DNA of 23,878 nucleotides from Clostridia bacterium (GCA_900754085.1 CAAEBO010000002.1:1-23878), one strand, 5' to 3'; numbered from the stretch's first letter, positions 7,353 through 15,881 are shown. A program made the numbers and translations. The notes: a model not told the origin generated them from the sequence alone.

Positions 7353-9551
7353 TTATTTCTTTCTTGCTACTTCGTATACGCTATCTATTTTTCTTAGTTC
7401 TTTTAATACTTTATTTAATTCTTCTATGTTCTCTACTTCTATAGTTATTTCTATTGTTGCAATATGTTCTTTAGTAGTCTTAGAATTTAATGCAATCAAC
7501 TTTGTCTTTACATTTCCTAAAACTTGAATAACCTCTGCAAGTAAACCTGCTCTGTCGTTTGCAAACACAGTTATATCAACATTATAAGCTGCTGTTTCTT
7601 CTGTGTACCAATAAACATCTATAATTCTATCTTCTTCTTTTATTAAATCTTTTACGTTTACACAATCTGTTCTATGTACAGAAACTCCTCTACCTTTTGT
7701 AATATATCCTATTATATTATCACCTGGTACTGGGTTACAACATTTAGAAAGTTTTACTAAACAATTATCTATTCCTTTAACAACTACACCTGTATTAGAT
7801 GGTTTTATATGCTTTCTTTTACTTGTTAGTTCTTCTATCTTTTGCTCTATATTTTCTTCTTTATGTGCCTTTCTGTATTCTTCTAACATCCTAGATATAA
7901 TTTTAACTGGTGATATAGCTCCAAAACCAACACTTGCATACATCTCTTCTAAGTTTTTAAATTTATATCTGTCTAGTGCTGCATTTATATAATCTTGTTT
8001 AAATAATTCATCATGGCTTATACCTATTCTTTTTATTTCTTTTTCTATTAAGTCTTTTCCTTTTTCTATATTCTCTGTTCTTTGTTCTTTTTTAAACCAT
8101 GATTGAATTTTGCTTTTTGCTTTAGTTGTTTTTATAAATTTAAGCCAATCTCTACTAGGGCCTTTTTGTGAGTCGGATGTCATAATCTCTATTATATCTC
8201 CACTCTTTAATTTTGTTATTATTGGCATCATCTTGCTATTTATTTTGCAACCAACCATATGGTTTCCTATTTCTTCATGAATACTATATGCAAAATCTAT
8301 TGGTGTTGCTTCTCGAGGTAGTACTAATATTTTTCCCTTTGGAGTAAATACATATACTTCATCTTCAAATAATTCTGTTTTTAACGTATTTAGAAATTCT
8401 TGTGGATCTTTCATGTCTTGTTGCCATTCTAATGTTTCTCTAAGCCATGAAAGTTTGTCGTTTGTAACTTCTACTACTTGTTTTCCTTTTTTTCCATAAT
8501 TTGCTTCTTTATATGCCCAATGAGCTGCTATACCATATTCTGCAATTCTGTGCATTTCCCAAGTACGTATTTGTACTTCGAATGGTGTTCCCTTTTCACC
8601 TAATAATGTTGTATGTATAGATTGGTACATATTAGGTTTTGGTACTGCTATATAATCTTTAAATCTTCCTGGCATTGGGCTATACATTTCATGTACAACT
8701 CCTAAGGCAGTGTAACAATCTTTTACAGAGTTTACTAATATTCTTAATGCAAATAAGTCATAAATTTGGTCTAAAGTTTTATTATCTCTTTTCATTTTTC
8801 TATATATAGAATATAAATGCTTTGCTCTACCTGTTACTTCTGCTTCTATTTTTTGTTTCTTTAGAGCTCCTCTAATGTCTCCCATTATCTTTTCTATAAA
8901 TTTTAGTCTTTCTTCTCTTTTTTTATCTATTCCCTCAACCAATTCTCTATATTCTTCTGGATATAAATATTTAAAAGCTAAATCTTCTAGTTCCCATTTT
9001 AAAGAATATATTCCTAAACGATTTGCAAGCGGAGCATATAGTTCCATTGTTTCTTTCGCATTTGCAATTTGTCTATCTCTTCTTAGATATTTTAACGTAC
9101 GTAAATTATGTAGTCTATCTGCTAATTTTATTATTATAACTCTAATATCTTTTCCCATTGCAAGAAACATTTTTCTATAGTTTTCTACTTGACGTTCTTC
9201 TGTACTTGCTTGGTATCTTAATTCTCCAAGTTTTGTAACTCCTGCTACCATATTAGCAATTTCTTCTCCAAAATCTCTTACTAAGTCTTCGTGTGTTACT
9301 TCTGTATCTTCTACAACGTCGTGTAATAATGCTGCACAAATTGTAGATTCATCTAATCCTATATCTGCTAAGATGTAGGCTACTTGTAGTGGATGTATTA
9401 TATATGGTTCTCCCGACTTTCTGCATTGTGACCCATGGTTTTCTTTTGCATAATTGTATGCTTTTAAAATTATTTTTGTATCTGCCCATCTCTTCTTTTG
9501 TTTTACCAAACTAATTATATCTTCTATTGTTTTATTTTGTACTTCTGACAT
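7353..9551 (-). CDS. rel: Bifunctional (p)ppGpp synthetase/hydrolase Rel (RelA/SpoT family)
   Basis: 732 residues. It makes and degrades (p)ppGpp to control the stringent response on the ribosome. The HD hydrolase domain has His53 (HPLQVA), His77-Asp78 (LLHDVVEDT) and intact ED residues, so hydrolysis should be active. The synthetase domain contains GRFKDYIAVPKPNMYQSIH; RFKD is the basic RXKD form typical of bifunctional Rel enzymes rather than EXDD of RelA. Then come a TGS domain (around FTPKGKILVLPREATPIDFA), a helical and zinc-finger-like region with SKCCNPVPGD, and a C-terminal ACT domain. The start is the ATG at 9551, 7 nt after GGGGG; an in-frame TTG two codons earlier is too close to that site. 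17 nt after recJ, 10 nt before the MBL gene. Confidence 0.97.
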   Translation of the reverse strand: MSEVQNKTIEDIISLVKQKKRWADTKIILKAYNYAKENHGSQCRKSGEPYIIHPLQVAYILADIGLDESTICAALLHDVVEDTEVTHEDLVRDFGEEIANMVAGVTKLGELRYQASTEERQVENYRKMFLAMGKDIRVIIIKLADRLHNLRTLKYLRRDRQIANAKETMELYAPLANRLGIYSLKWELEDLAFKYLYPEEYRELVEGIDKKREERLKFIEKIMGDIRGALKKQKIEAEVTGRAKHLYSIYRKMKRDNKTLDQIYDLFALRILVNSVKDCYTALGVVHEMYSPMPGRFKDYIAVPKPNMYQSIHTTLLGEKGTPFEVQIRTWEMHRIAEYGIAAHWAYKEANYGKKGKQVVEVTNDKLSWLRETLEWQQDMKDPQEFLNTLKTELFEDEVYVFTPKGKILVLPREATPIDFAYSIHEEIGNHMVGCKINSKMMPIITKLKSGDIIEIMTSDSQKGPSRDWLKFIKTTKAKSKIQSWFKKEQRTENIEKGKDLIEKEIKRIGISHDELFKQDYINAALDRYKFKNLEEMYASVGFGAISPVKIISRMLEEYRKAHKEENIEQKIEELTSKRKHIKPSNTGVVVKGIDNCLVKLSKCCNPVPGDNIIGYITKGRGVSVHRTDCVNVKDLIKEEDRIIDVYWYTEETAAYNVDITVFANDRAGLLAEVIQVLGNVKTKLIALNSKTTKEHIATIEITIEVENIEELNKVLKELRKIDSVYEVARKK

Positions 9552-9568
9552 AAGCAATCCCCCTTTAT

Positions 9569-11257
9569 TTAATAGCTTTTTCTAATGTCTTTTACATTTA
9601 TTTGTATAGAGCTAAATCCATTAAAACTATTGATTTCTAATGTTCCTACAACATCTATCTTATCTCCAATTCTATATTCTTCTGCCAAGAATCCTATATC
9701 AAATCCTATAGCATTAATTACAAAATTTTCATCTCTTAAAGTAAGTTTTAAATGTCTTCCTTCTGAAAGTGCTCTTATTGAATCTATTTTTAAATTTTTT
9801 ATTAAGAATAATGGTACTTTATTAGCCTCTCCAAAAGGCTCTAATATACTTAAGTCTTTTATTAAGTCCATATTAATATCTTTTAACTTTAATTCCTCAT
9901 CTATATAAATAACTGGTTTTAATTCTTTTATATTATTTTCTTTTGCAATTTGTTCGAATCTTTCTTTAAATTTTTCAAAATTCTCTTTTTTTAATGTAAG
10001 GCCAACAGCCATAGAATGTCCACCATATTTTTCGAGTAAATCATCGCATTTTGTTAAACTTGCATATAGGTCAAAACCAGGTACACTTCTTCCTGAGCCT
10101 TTTGCTATATCATCTTCAAAACTTAATAATATACTTGGCTTATAATATTTGTCTGTTACTTTAGATGAAACAATACCTATAACTCCATGATGCCAATCGT
10201 TTCCACCTACAACTATTGAATCATTTTCATCTAAATTATTACGTTCTATTTTTTGTACTACTTCTTCATATATATTCTTTTCTGTAGATTGTCTTAAGCT
10301 ATTATAATCGTTTAATTCTTTTGTAATTTCTACTGCATTTTCTAAATTATTTGCTAGAAATAAATTTAGTGCTTCTTCTTCATGCCCCATTCTACCACAA
10401 GCATTTATTCGTGGTGCAACTCCAAACGAAATTGTATTGGAATCTATTTCTTTATATCCTGAACTTTTTATTAACTCTCTTAATCCTAAGTTCTTCGTAA
10501 CTTTTATTAGCATTAATCCAAGTTTAGCAATAGTTCTGTTTTCACCTTCTAATGGAACTATATCTGCTATTGTTCCAACACATACTAAATCTAAATATTT
10601 TAAATATTCTTCAGGTTTTATATCTAATTTTATAGAAATTGCCTGAATTAATTTAAATACTACTCCTACTCCTGCTAGTGACCTAAATGGATATGTGTTA
10701 TCTTTCCTTTTAGCATCTATTACAGCTATTGCATTTGGAAGTTTTTCGCCTACTTCGTGATGGTCTGTAACTATTATATCCATTCCTAAGCTTCTTACAT
10801 ATTCTATTTCATCTATTGCAGAAATTCCACAATCTACTGTTATTATTAAATTTATTTCCTTTTCTTTAATTTTGTCTATTGCAGACTTATTTAACCCATA
10901 TCCTTCATGTAGCCTATTAGGTATATATGTATCTACAGTAATACCTCTGTCTAATAAATATTTCTTTAAAACAGTGGTACTAGTTATTCCATCTACATCA
11001 TAATCACCATAAATTAATATTTTTTCTTTATTTTGAATTGCCTTTATTATTCTTTCTACTGCTATATCCATTTCTGTAAATAAAAAAGGATCAAAAAAAT
11101 CATTTCTTGTAGGATTTATAAATATTCTTACATCTTCATCTTTTATTACATTTCTGTTAACAATTATTTTTCCTATTACTTTATTTAGATTATATTTATT
11201 ACATATTTCATTTACTAATGTTTCATCAGAATTATAAAATTCCCATTTTTTTATCAT
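9569..11257 (-). CDS. recJ: Single-stranded-DNA-specific exonuclease RecJ
   Basis: 562 residues, close to the usual length for RecJ. A 5'-3' ssDNA exonuclease for RecF-pathway recombination and mismatch/base-excision repair. DHH-family motifs: YGDYDVDG (Asp85, Asp87), VDCG (Asp142) and TDHH (165-168), followed by VGTIADIVPL, then the DHHA1 half with CGRMGH near 290 and GGHSMAVG, and a C-terminal OB-like domain (about 460-560). ATG follows AGGAG at 7 nt. First gene of the recJ-rel-MBL-hisS operon. In many Clostridia apt lies between recJ and rel and dtd follows rel; both are missing here. The promoter region carries an operator-like repeat (11274-11300). Confidence 0.96.
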   Translation of the reverse strand: MIKKWEFYNSDETLVNEICNKYNLNKVIGKIIVNRNVIKDEDVRIFINPTRNDFFDPFLFTEMDIAVERIIKAIQNKEKILIYGDYDVDGITSTTVLKKYLLDRGITVDTYIPNRLHEGYGLNKSAIDKIKEKEINLIITVDCGISAIDEIEYVRSLGMDIIVTDHHEVGEKLPNAIAVIDAKRKDNTYPFRSLAGVGVVFKLIQAISIKLDIKPEEYLKYLDLVCVGTIADIVPLEGENRTIAKLGLMLIKVTKNLGLRELIKSSGYKEIDSNTISFGVAPRINACGRMGHEEEALNLFLANNLENAVEITKELNDYNSLRQSTEKNIYEEVVQKIERNNLDENDSIVVGGNDWHHGVIGIVSSKVTDKYYKPSILLSFEDDIAKGSGRSVPGFDLYASLTKCDDLLEKYGGHSMAVGLTLKKENFEKFKERFEQIAKENNIKELKPVIYIDEELKLKDINMDLIKDLSILEPFGEANKVPLFLIKNLKIDSIRALSEGRHLKLTLRDENFVINAIGFDIGFLAEEYRIGDKIDVVGTLEINSFNGFSSIQINVKDIRKSY

Positions 11258-11273
11258 TCACTTTCTCCTCATA

Positions 11274-11300
11274 TTATACAATTTGTACAATATTGTATAA
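11274..11300. promoter_or_regulatory. Operator-like inverted repeat in the recJ promoter region
   Basis: Two 9-base arms (11274-11282 and 11292-11300) are exact inverse complements and flank a 9-base centre holding the palindrome TTGTACAA. TATAAT and TACAAT, candidate -10 boxes on the minus strand, fall within the arms, so a bound repressor would block the promoter of the rel operon. A plausible TTTAAA -35 lies 17 bp upstream of TACAAT. The binding protein is unknown. Confidence 0.45.
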
Positions 11301-11305
11301 CATTT

Positions 11306-11324
11306 CCTCTTTTTTTTAAAGAGG
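11306..11324 (-). terminator. Hairpin just after the membrane protease gene
   Basis: A 7-bp perfect stem (cctcttt/aaagagg, 5-base loop) begins 2 nt after the stop codon at 11326. No T-run follows on the minus strand, so termination may be weak and transcription could continue into recJ. Confidence 0.35.
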
Positions 11325-11325
11325 T

Positions 11326-12009
11326 TTACAATAATTTTATTAAACAAATTATAATATATAACATTATTAAATAAATTTTAGATGATATTAGTTTATAACA
11401 AGTATATTTTATACCTATATTATTTAATTTTTCATATTCTTCTATAATTTCTTTTGTTTCGTTTACACTATGCTCTTCTAAATATTCTTTTGCAATATAT
11501 TTTGCTTTTGTCATTGCTTCTATTTCTAAATAACTTCTTATTATATAAAATACAATACTTAAAACTAAAAATATTGATGTAAATAGTATATAATTTTTTA
11601 CTAATCCTGTTAATGTTAATATTGTTATTACTATCCAAAATACATTTAATAAATTTGTAAATATGTAGTTAAACCATAGAATTCTTTTTTCTTGTATAGA
11701 ATGTACACATTCGTGCGCTATTGTCTGAATTCTTGTAAAAAACTTTTTATCCTTATTTAAGATAATTTTATCTGTAGCTATAAAATAGAAACAATTTGTA
11801 TTTTCCTCTTCTTCTATTTTTACTTTTTCATTTTTCAGCTTTTTCAATATTTCTTTACAAATTTCTACATTATCTGGAAGTTTTTGCGTTTTGCTATTTA
11901 AACTATCATTTTCGGCAATTTTCATTATCTCTTTTTTATTAGTATTTAAAAGTATTTTTAGGATAATTTGTGTAATAACAATTGTTATTAAAATTATTAG
12001 AAGTTCCAT
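11326..12009 (-). CDS. Membrane protein with HExxH motif, putative zinc metallopeptidase
   Basis: 227 residues. An N-terminal membrane helix (about 2-21) is followed by a cytosolic-looking domain with FTRIQTIAHECVHSIQEK; HECVH at 99-103 is a gluzincin-type HExxH. Two more hydrophobic segments (about 113-157) follow, then RSYLEIEAMTKAKYIA, where Glu162 or Glu164 could be the third zinc ligand, and a last helix at 211-226. The layout recalls YugP-like membrane zinc peptidases (Zn_peptidase_2), but the sequence is divergent and substrate unknown. I see no Shine-Dalgarno in front of the ATG; instead a hairpin (12020-12042) ends 10 nt upstream. It follows ylbF at 47 nt and may depend on coupling or have low expression. 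Confidence 0.7.
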   Translation of the reverse strand: MELLIILITIVITQIILKILLNTNKKEIMKIAENDSLNSKTQKLPDNVEICKEILKKLKNEKVKIEEEENTNCFYFIATDKIILNKDKKFFTRIQTIAHECVHSIQEKRILWFNYIFTNLLNVFWIVITILTLTGLVKNYILFTSIFLVLSIVFYIIRSYLEIEAMTKAKYIAKEYLEEHSVNETKEIIEEYEKLNNIGIKYTCYKLISSKIYLIMLYIIICLIKLL

Positions 12010-12019
12010 ATAACAAAAT

Positions 12020-12042
12020 AAGGGATATACAATATATCCCTT
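12020..12042 (-). terminator. Hairpin between the ylbF-family gene and the membrane protease
   Basis: Perfect 9-bp stem (12020-12028 with 12034-12042, 5-base loop), reading AAGGGATAT on the minus strand, followed by ATTTTGTTA. It lies 14 nt after the YlbF-family stop codon. It may be a leaky terminator, or a structure affecting start of the next gene, whose ATG is 10 bases beyond it. Confidence 0.5.
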
Positions 12043-12056
12043 TCCCCCTTACTATT

Positions 12057-12392
12057 TTATTCTATAACGTCTTTTATTGCTTCGCTTATTATTTTATTTA
12101 TATCTGTTACCATTACACTAAATCTCATTTCTGATTCTAAGTAATTTTTAGCAACTTCGTTTTGGTATAACTCTGTATATAAGTTTTGTAATTTGATGCT
12201 TAATTCATTTGAATTTGTTTCACCTTTTAGCATTGCTTTTTGCATTTCTACTCTTAGTTTGTCAAATTCTTCAATTTTATTTTTTACTTCTGCATTAGAT
12301 TCTATTTGCTCTCTTGCATTTTTATATGCTTTATACTCTTCTGTTAATTTTATTTCTGATGCTAATTTATTAGCTGTATCATATATATTCAT
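12057..12392 (-). CDS. YlbF/YmcA family protein
   Basis: 111 residues, all helical and without membrane segments. The pattern of a long N-terminal helix (IYDTANKLASEIKLTEEYKAY), the central IEEFDKLRVEMQKA segment and a C-terminal helix ending in VTDINKIISEAI fits the Com_YlbF family (PF06133). In Bacillus YlbF forms a complex with YmcA and YaaT that directs RNase Y processing and influences competence, biofilm and sporulation; whether this paralogue does so is inference. ATG follows GGAGG at 7 nt. It lies 15 nt after the glycosyltransferase gene, clearly in its operon. Confidence 0.85.
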   Translation of the reverse strand: MNIYDTANKLASEIKLTEEYKAYKNAREQIESNAEVKNKIEEFDKLRVEMQKAMLKGETNSNELSIKLQNLYTELYQNEVAKNYLESEMRFSVMVTDINKIISEAIKDVIE

Positions 12393-12407
12393 TGCTTAGC
12401 CTCCTTT

Positions 12408-13700
12408 TTAAGCATATGCATGTCTTTTTTTGAAACTTAATAAATTTGTAATTTCTCCTTGTGTATTTTTAGCTTTTTTAGTTTTTCTAGCTTTTTCTTG
12501 TTCTAATTCTCTTCTTTGTTTTTCTGCCATTGTTTGACATATTGCTTTTTGATATATAAAATGTGTATCTTGAGCTATTTTATTCCAATTGTATTGTGCT
12601 TTTACTTTTGCTTTAGCTGCTCTTGAAACTTCTGCACCTAAACCTGGATTATATAATAATTCTAATATAGAGTCTGCTATTGAATTTGGATTGCCTGCAT
12701 AACTCTTCATTCCATTTTCCCTATGTTGTACTATTTCATTTAATCCTCCAACATCTGAAACTACAACTGGTGTTCCAGATAGCATTCCTTCTAATGCTAC
12801 TACTCCAAATGGTTCATATGTACTTGGGAATACTGCTACATCTGCACATTTATACATTTTAGTAACTTGGTTTAAATTTAAGTACCCTGTAAAGTAAACT
12901 TTATTTTCTATGTTTAGTCTTCTAACTTCATCTCTTAATTCGTCTATCATTCCACCTTTTCCAGCTATTATTAGCTTTGAATCATGATATCCATTTAGTA
13001 CTTTTGGCATTGCTGCTATTAAATTTTGTATTCCTTTTTCGTAAACTAATCTTCCTACATAAAGAATTATTTTTTCATTGTCTGCTGCATATTGTCTTCT
13101 AAAGTTATAATCTTTTTCTACTCCATTATATAAATTCAAATTAACTCCGTTTGGTACTACATTTATTTTTTCATATGGTAATCCAAATAATCTTTGTAAT
13201 TCGTTTTTCATATAATTACTATTTACTATTACCTCTGTAGATTCGTATGTTAGCATCCATTCTGTATCATTTATATATCTTTGTACTTCGTCATGTATTC
13301 CAGAGTTTCTACCTGCTTCTGTTGCATGTATTGTTGCTATAATTGGTATTTTAAAAGAATCTTTTAAAGTTTTTGCTGCATATGCAACTAACCAATCGTG
13401 TGCATGTATTACATCAAATGGGCCTTCTTTATTTATTATTTCTGTAGCTTTTGAAATTAAGTTAAAGTTTAATTGCATTATCCAATCTATAAAATTATTT
13501 GGATTTATCATATAGTTATTTACTCTATATACTTTAACTCCATTATCATCTTCAAAGTCTTCTACATTCCCTTCTTTATAAGTAACTACTGTTACTTCGT
13601 GACCATCTTTTATTAATCTATGGGATAAATCGTGCACTACTCTTGCAATTCCGCCTACTACCCTTGGTGGATATTCCCATGTTAACATTAAAATTTTCAT
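12408..13700 (-). CDS. Family-4 glycosyltransferase, glycogen synthase-like
   Basis: 430 residues with the GT-B fold of CAZy family GT4. The N-terminal domain starts MKILMLTWEYPPRVVGGIA, with the glycine-rich donor/acceptor loop, followed by FDVIHAHDWL near residue 95. The C-terminal donor domain contains ILYVGRLVYEKGIQNLI and PSTYEPFGVVALEG, with the Glu296-x7-Glu304 pair, then GTPVVVSDVGG. This resembles GT4 glycogen/alpha-glucan synthases and related sucrose/trehalose-type enzymes, but acceptor and sugar cannot be read from sequence. The tail (about 395-430) is basic and coiled-coil-like. ATG follows AAAGGGG at 9 nt. First gene of an operon with the YlbF-family protein, behind the promoter at 13764-13792. 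Confidence 0.9.
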   Translation of the reverse strand: MKILMLTWEYPPRVVGGIARVVHDLSHRLIKDGHEVTVVTYKEGNVEDFEDDNGVKVYRVNNYMINPNNFIDWIMQLNFNLISKATEIINKEGPFDVIHAHDWLVAYAAKTLKDSFKIPIIATIHATEAGRNSGIHDEVQRYINDTEWMLTYESTEVIVNSNYMKNELQRLFGLPYEKINVVPNGVNLNLYNGVEKDYNFRRQYAADNEKIILYVGRLVYEKGIQNLIAAMPKVLNGYHDSKLIIAGKGGMIDELRDEVRRLNIENKVYFTGYLNLNQVTKMYKCADVAVFPSTYEPFGVVALEGMLSGTPVVVSDVGGLNEIVQHRENGMKSYAGNPNSIADSILELLYNPGLGAEVSRAAKAKVKAQYNWNKIAQDTHFIYQKAICQTMAEKQRRELEQEKARKTKKAKNTQGEITNLLSFKKRHAYA

Positions 13701-13763
13701 TTACATAAGCCCCTTTCGATATACATTTTCTTTCGTATTTTTCATTTAAACATATTGGTTTAT

Positions 13764-13792
13764 ATTGTATATAACTTTTATTAAAATGTAAA
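13764..13792 (-). promoter_or_regulatory. Sigma-A-like promoter of the glycosyltransferase operon
   Basis: On the minus strand TTTACA (13792-13787), 17-bp spacer, TACAAT (13769-13764). Predicted leader about 55-60 nt to the ATG at 13700. It lies in the 277-bp divergent gap facing asnB. Confidence 0.65.
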
Positions 13793-13844
13793 TAACTTTT
13801 TGCAAAATATTGTGTTTTTTTGTTGTTTTTTTATATTTATTTTT

Positions 13845-13874
13845 TTCACTTTTTTATTTTGTTATTAATATAAT
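13845..13874 (+). promoter_or_regulatory. Candidate promoter of asnB
   Basis: TTCACT (13845-13850), 18-bp spacer, TATAAT (13869-13874). The -35 match is only 4 of 6. It would give a leader of about 95 nt, in which I find no T-box motif or other riboswitch; the asnB ribosome binding site GGAGG stands 7 nt before the ATG. Confidence 0.4.
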
Positions 13875-14529
13875 TTAAAAGACAATATTTTTATAAAAAA
13901 ACCTTTAAAGTGGTATATATTTTTGTTTTCTACATAAAGTTGCTCTTTTTAGGTTATGTAATTTAGGAGGTGTTTTTATGTGTGGAATTGTTGGGTTTGT
14001 AAATTATAAAAACAATATTAAAAATCCCATTTCTATACTTAATGAAATGAATCATTCTCTTATAAATAGAGAACCCTGCGAAGAAAAAACTTATATTTCT
14101 TCTCCTGCTTATTTAGCTTATAAAAAATCAGCTATAATTAGCAAAACAGATAACTTTCAATATATGACTACTATATATAATGAAAATGAATATTCTATTG
14201 CATATAGTGGGCAAATATATAATGCCTTAGAAATACAAGCAAATCTTATTGAAAATGGTTTTTGCTTTAAATCTAATTCCGATATGGAAGTTTTACTAAA
14301 AGCTTTCATTTTCTATGGTTATGATGTTGTTAAACATATTAATGGTACTTTTTCCTTTGCTATTTGGAATAAAAACAAAGAAGAATTATTTTTAGCTAGA
14401 GATCATTTTGGAATAAAGCCTTTATTTTATACTTTAAATAATAATACATTAGTATTTGCTTCTGAATTAAAAGCTATTTTTAAATATCCAACTGTAGAAA
14501 AAGTTGTCGATTCTACTGGTATCTGTGAA

Positions 14530-14539
14530 CTGTTTCGGA
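14530..14539 (+). other. asnB frame break 1 at CTG TTT CGG
   Basis: Zero frame reads L-F-R then NWPCTYAW and stop. Removing one base (C14536, or equivalently one T of 14533-14535) gives LFGIGPAHTPG, the conserved AsnB linker. The zero-frame codon at the break is CGG. TTT followed by a rare CGN codon is also the layout of the influenza PA-X +1 frameshift site. Confidence 0.85.
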
Positions 14540-15745
14540 ATTGGCCCTGCACATACGCCTGGTGAAACTGTTTTTAAAAATATATACGAACTTAAACCTG
14601 CTCATTTTGCAATTTTTAATAGATATGGTCTATTTACACATAGATATTGGAATTTTGTAAGTAAACCACATTTAGATTCTTTTAGCGAAACTTGTATGAA
14701 GATAAAATTTTTATTGGAAGATAGTATAAAAAATCAATTAGTTTCAGATTCACCTGTTTGTACATTTTTATCTGGTGGATTAGATTCTAGTATAATTACT
14801 GCTTATGCAAGCAAATATTGTGAAAATAATGGTTTACCTACTCTTAACACTTTTTCTGTTGATTATTTAGACAATGATAAAAACTTTGTAAAAAGTGACT
14901 TCCAGCCTAATTCTGACAATTATTATATAAATTTAATGGTCGAAAAATATAAAACAAATCATACAAATATTATCTTGGATACTCCAGATTTGGCTAACTA
15001 TTTAGAATCTGCTATGATTGCAAGAGATGTGCCTGGTATGGCAGATGTTGATTCTTCTCTACTTTTATTTTGTAAAAATGTAACGCCTTATAATAAAATA
15101 GCTTTAAGTGGTGAATGTGCAGATGAAATCTTTGGTGGATATCCTTGGTTCTTTAGAAATGATGCTCTAAATAGTAATACTTTCCCTTGGTCTATTGCTC
15201 TAAATGAAAGGCAACATTTGTTGCACCCTGATATCTCTAATAAAATTAATTTACAAGAATATATAGATTTTAGGTATAATGAAAGTTTATCTAATGTAGA
15301 AATTCTGGATACTGATTCTAAAGAAACTGCTGAAAAAAGGAAAATTTCTTATTTAACTTTAAATTGGTTCATGCAAACATTGTTAGATAGATCTGATAGA
15401 TGTTCTATGTACAATGGTTTTGAAATACGTGTTCCCTTCTGTGATTATAGGATAGCTGAATATGTATGGAATATTCCTTGGGAAATGAAAGCTTATAAAG
15501 GACGTGAAAAAGGATTATTAAGACATATTATGAAAGATATTTTACCAAACGAAATTGTTGATAGGAAAAAGTCACCTTATCCAAAAACTCATAATCCTAC
15601 TTACTTAAGAGCTGTTAAAAATATGCTTACAAAAATTATGAATAATAGTTCTGCTCCTATTAATAATATTTTAAATAAGAGCTATATCTTAGAAATATTA
15701 GAATCTGATGGTTCTGCTTTTACTAGACCTTGGTTTGGGCAGTTA

Positions 15746-15755
15746 ATGACGCGGT
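15746..15755 (+). other. asnB frame break 2 at ATG ACG CGG
   Basis: Zero frame runs on as TRSSAYGISLSS and stops at 15787. Skipping C15752 (or G15751) gives FGQLMTGPQLMAYLCQV, the conserved AsnB C-terminus, through to TAA at 15828-15830. Again the zero-frame codon at the break is CGG and the restored codon is Gly. Confidence 0.85.
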
Positions 15756-15844
15756 CCTCAGCTTATGGCATATCTTTGTCAAGTTAATATGTGGCTTGAG
15801 AGATATCAACCTAAAATTGAAATATTATAAAATCTGCACCAACC

Positions 15845-15881
15845 AAAAGCAAGGACGCCAACATTTAGCGTCCCTGCTTTT
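15845..15881 (+). terminator. Bidirectional terminator between asnB and the AbrB-like gene
   Basis: Arms 15845-15858 and 15868-15881 pair over 14 positions with one mismatch, 9-base loop, and end in a T-run on the plus strand (CTTTTT). On the minus strand the same stem ends in CTTTT, so it can also stop the convergent AbrB-like gene. Its GGACGC/GCGTCC core is GC-rich for this genome. Confidence 0.85.

Larger units (their letters stand above)
13978..15830 (+). pseudogene. asnB: Asparagine synthetase B (glutamine-hydrolysing) with two +1 frame breaks
   Basis: Makes asparagine from aspartate, ATP and glutamine in its intact form. The coding sense runs 13978-14535, 14537-15751 and 15753-15830; skipping one base at each of two sites gives 616 residues, ending QPKIEIL, the normal AsnB length. 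The first frame otherwise stops at 14565; the second frame otherwise ends at 15787 with a nonsense tail (RSSAYGISLSS). The N-terminal class II amidotransferase keeps Cys2 and Asp102 but has Ser77 where the oxyanion-hole Asn belongs (YSGQIYN), YKK for the conserved Arg loop, and REPC for RGPD. The synthetase half is well kept: SGGLDSS (265-271), GECADEIFGG (378-387) and RVPFCD. It is the only plus-strand gene. It is either decaying, wrongly sequenced or recoded by +1 frameshifting at CGG. Confidence 0.9.

Noticed and set aside
13875..13977. T-box or other riboswitch in the asnB leader
   Set aside because: No T-box consensus or specifier-loop-like structure, and only a short 6-bp hairpin possibility, is visible.
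14504..15787. A separate 427-aa asparagine synthetase-like gene starting at ATG 14504
   Set aside because: Its first ten residues overlap the tail of the N-terminal half, have no ribosome binding site, and do not match AsnB; homology resumes exactly at the frame break.
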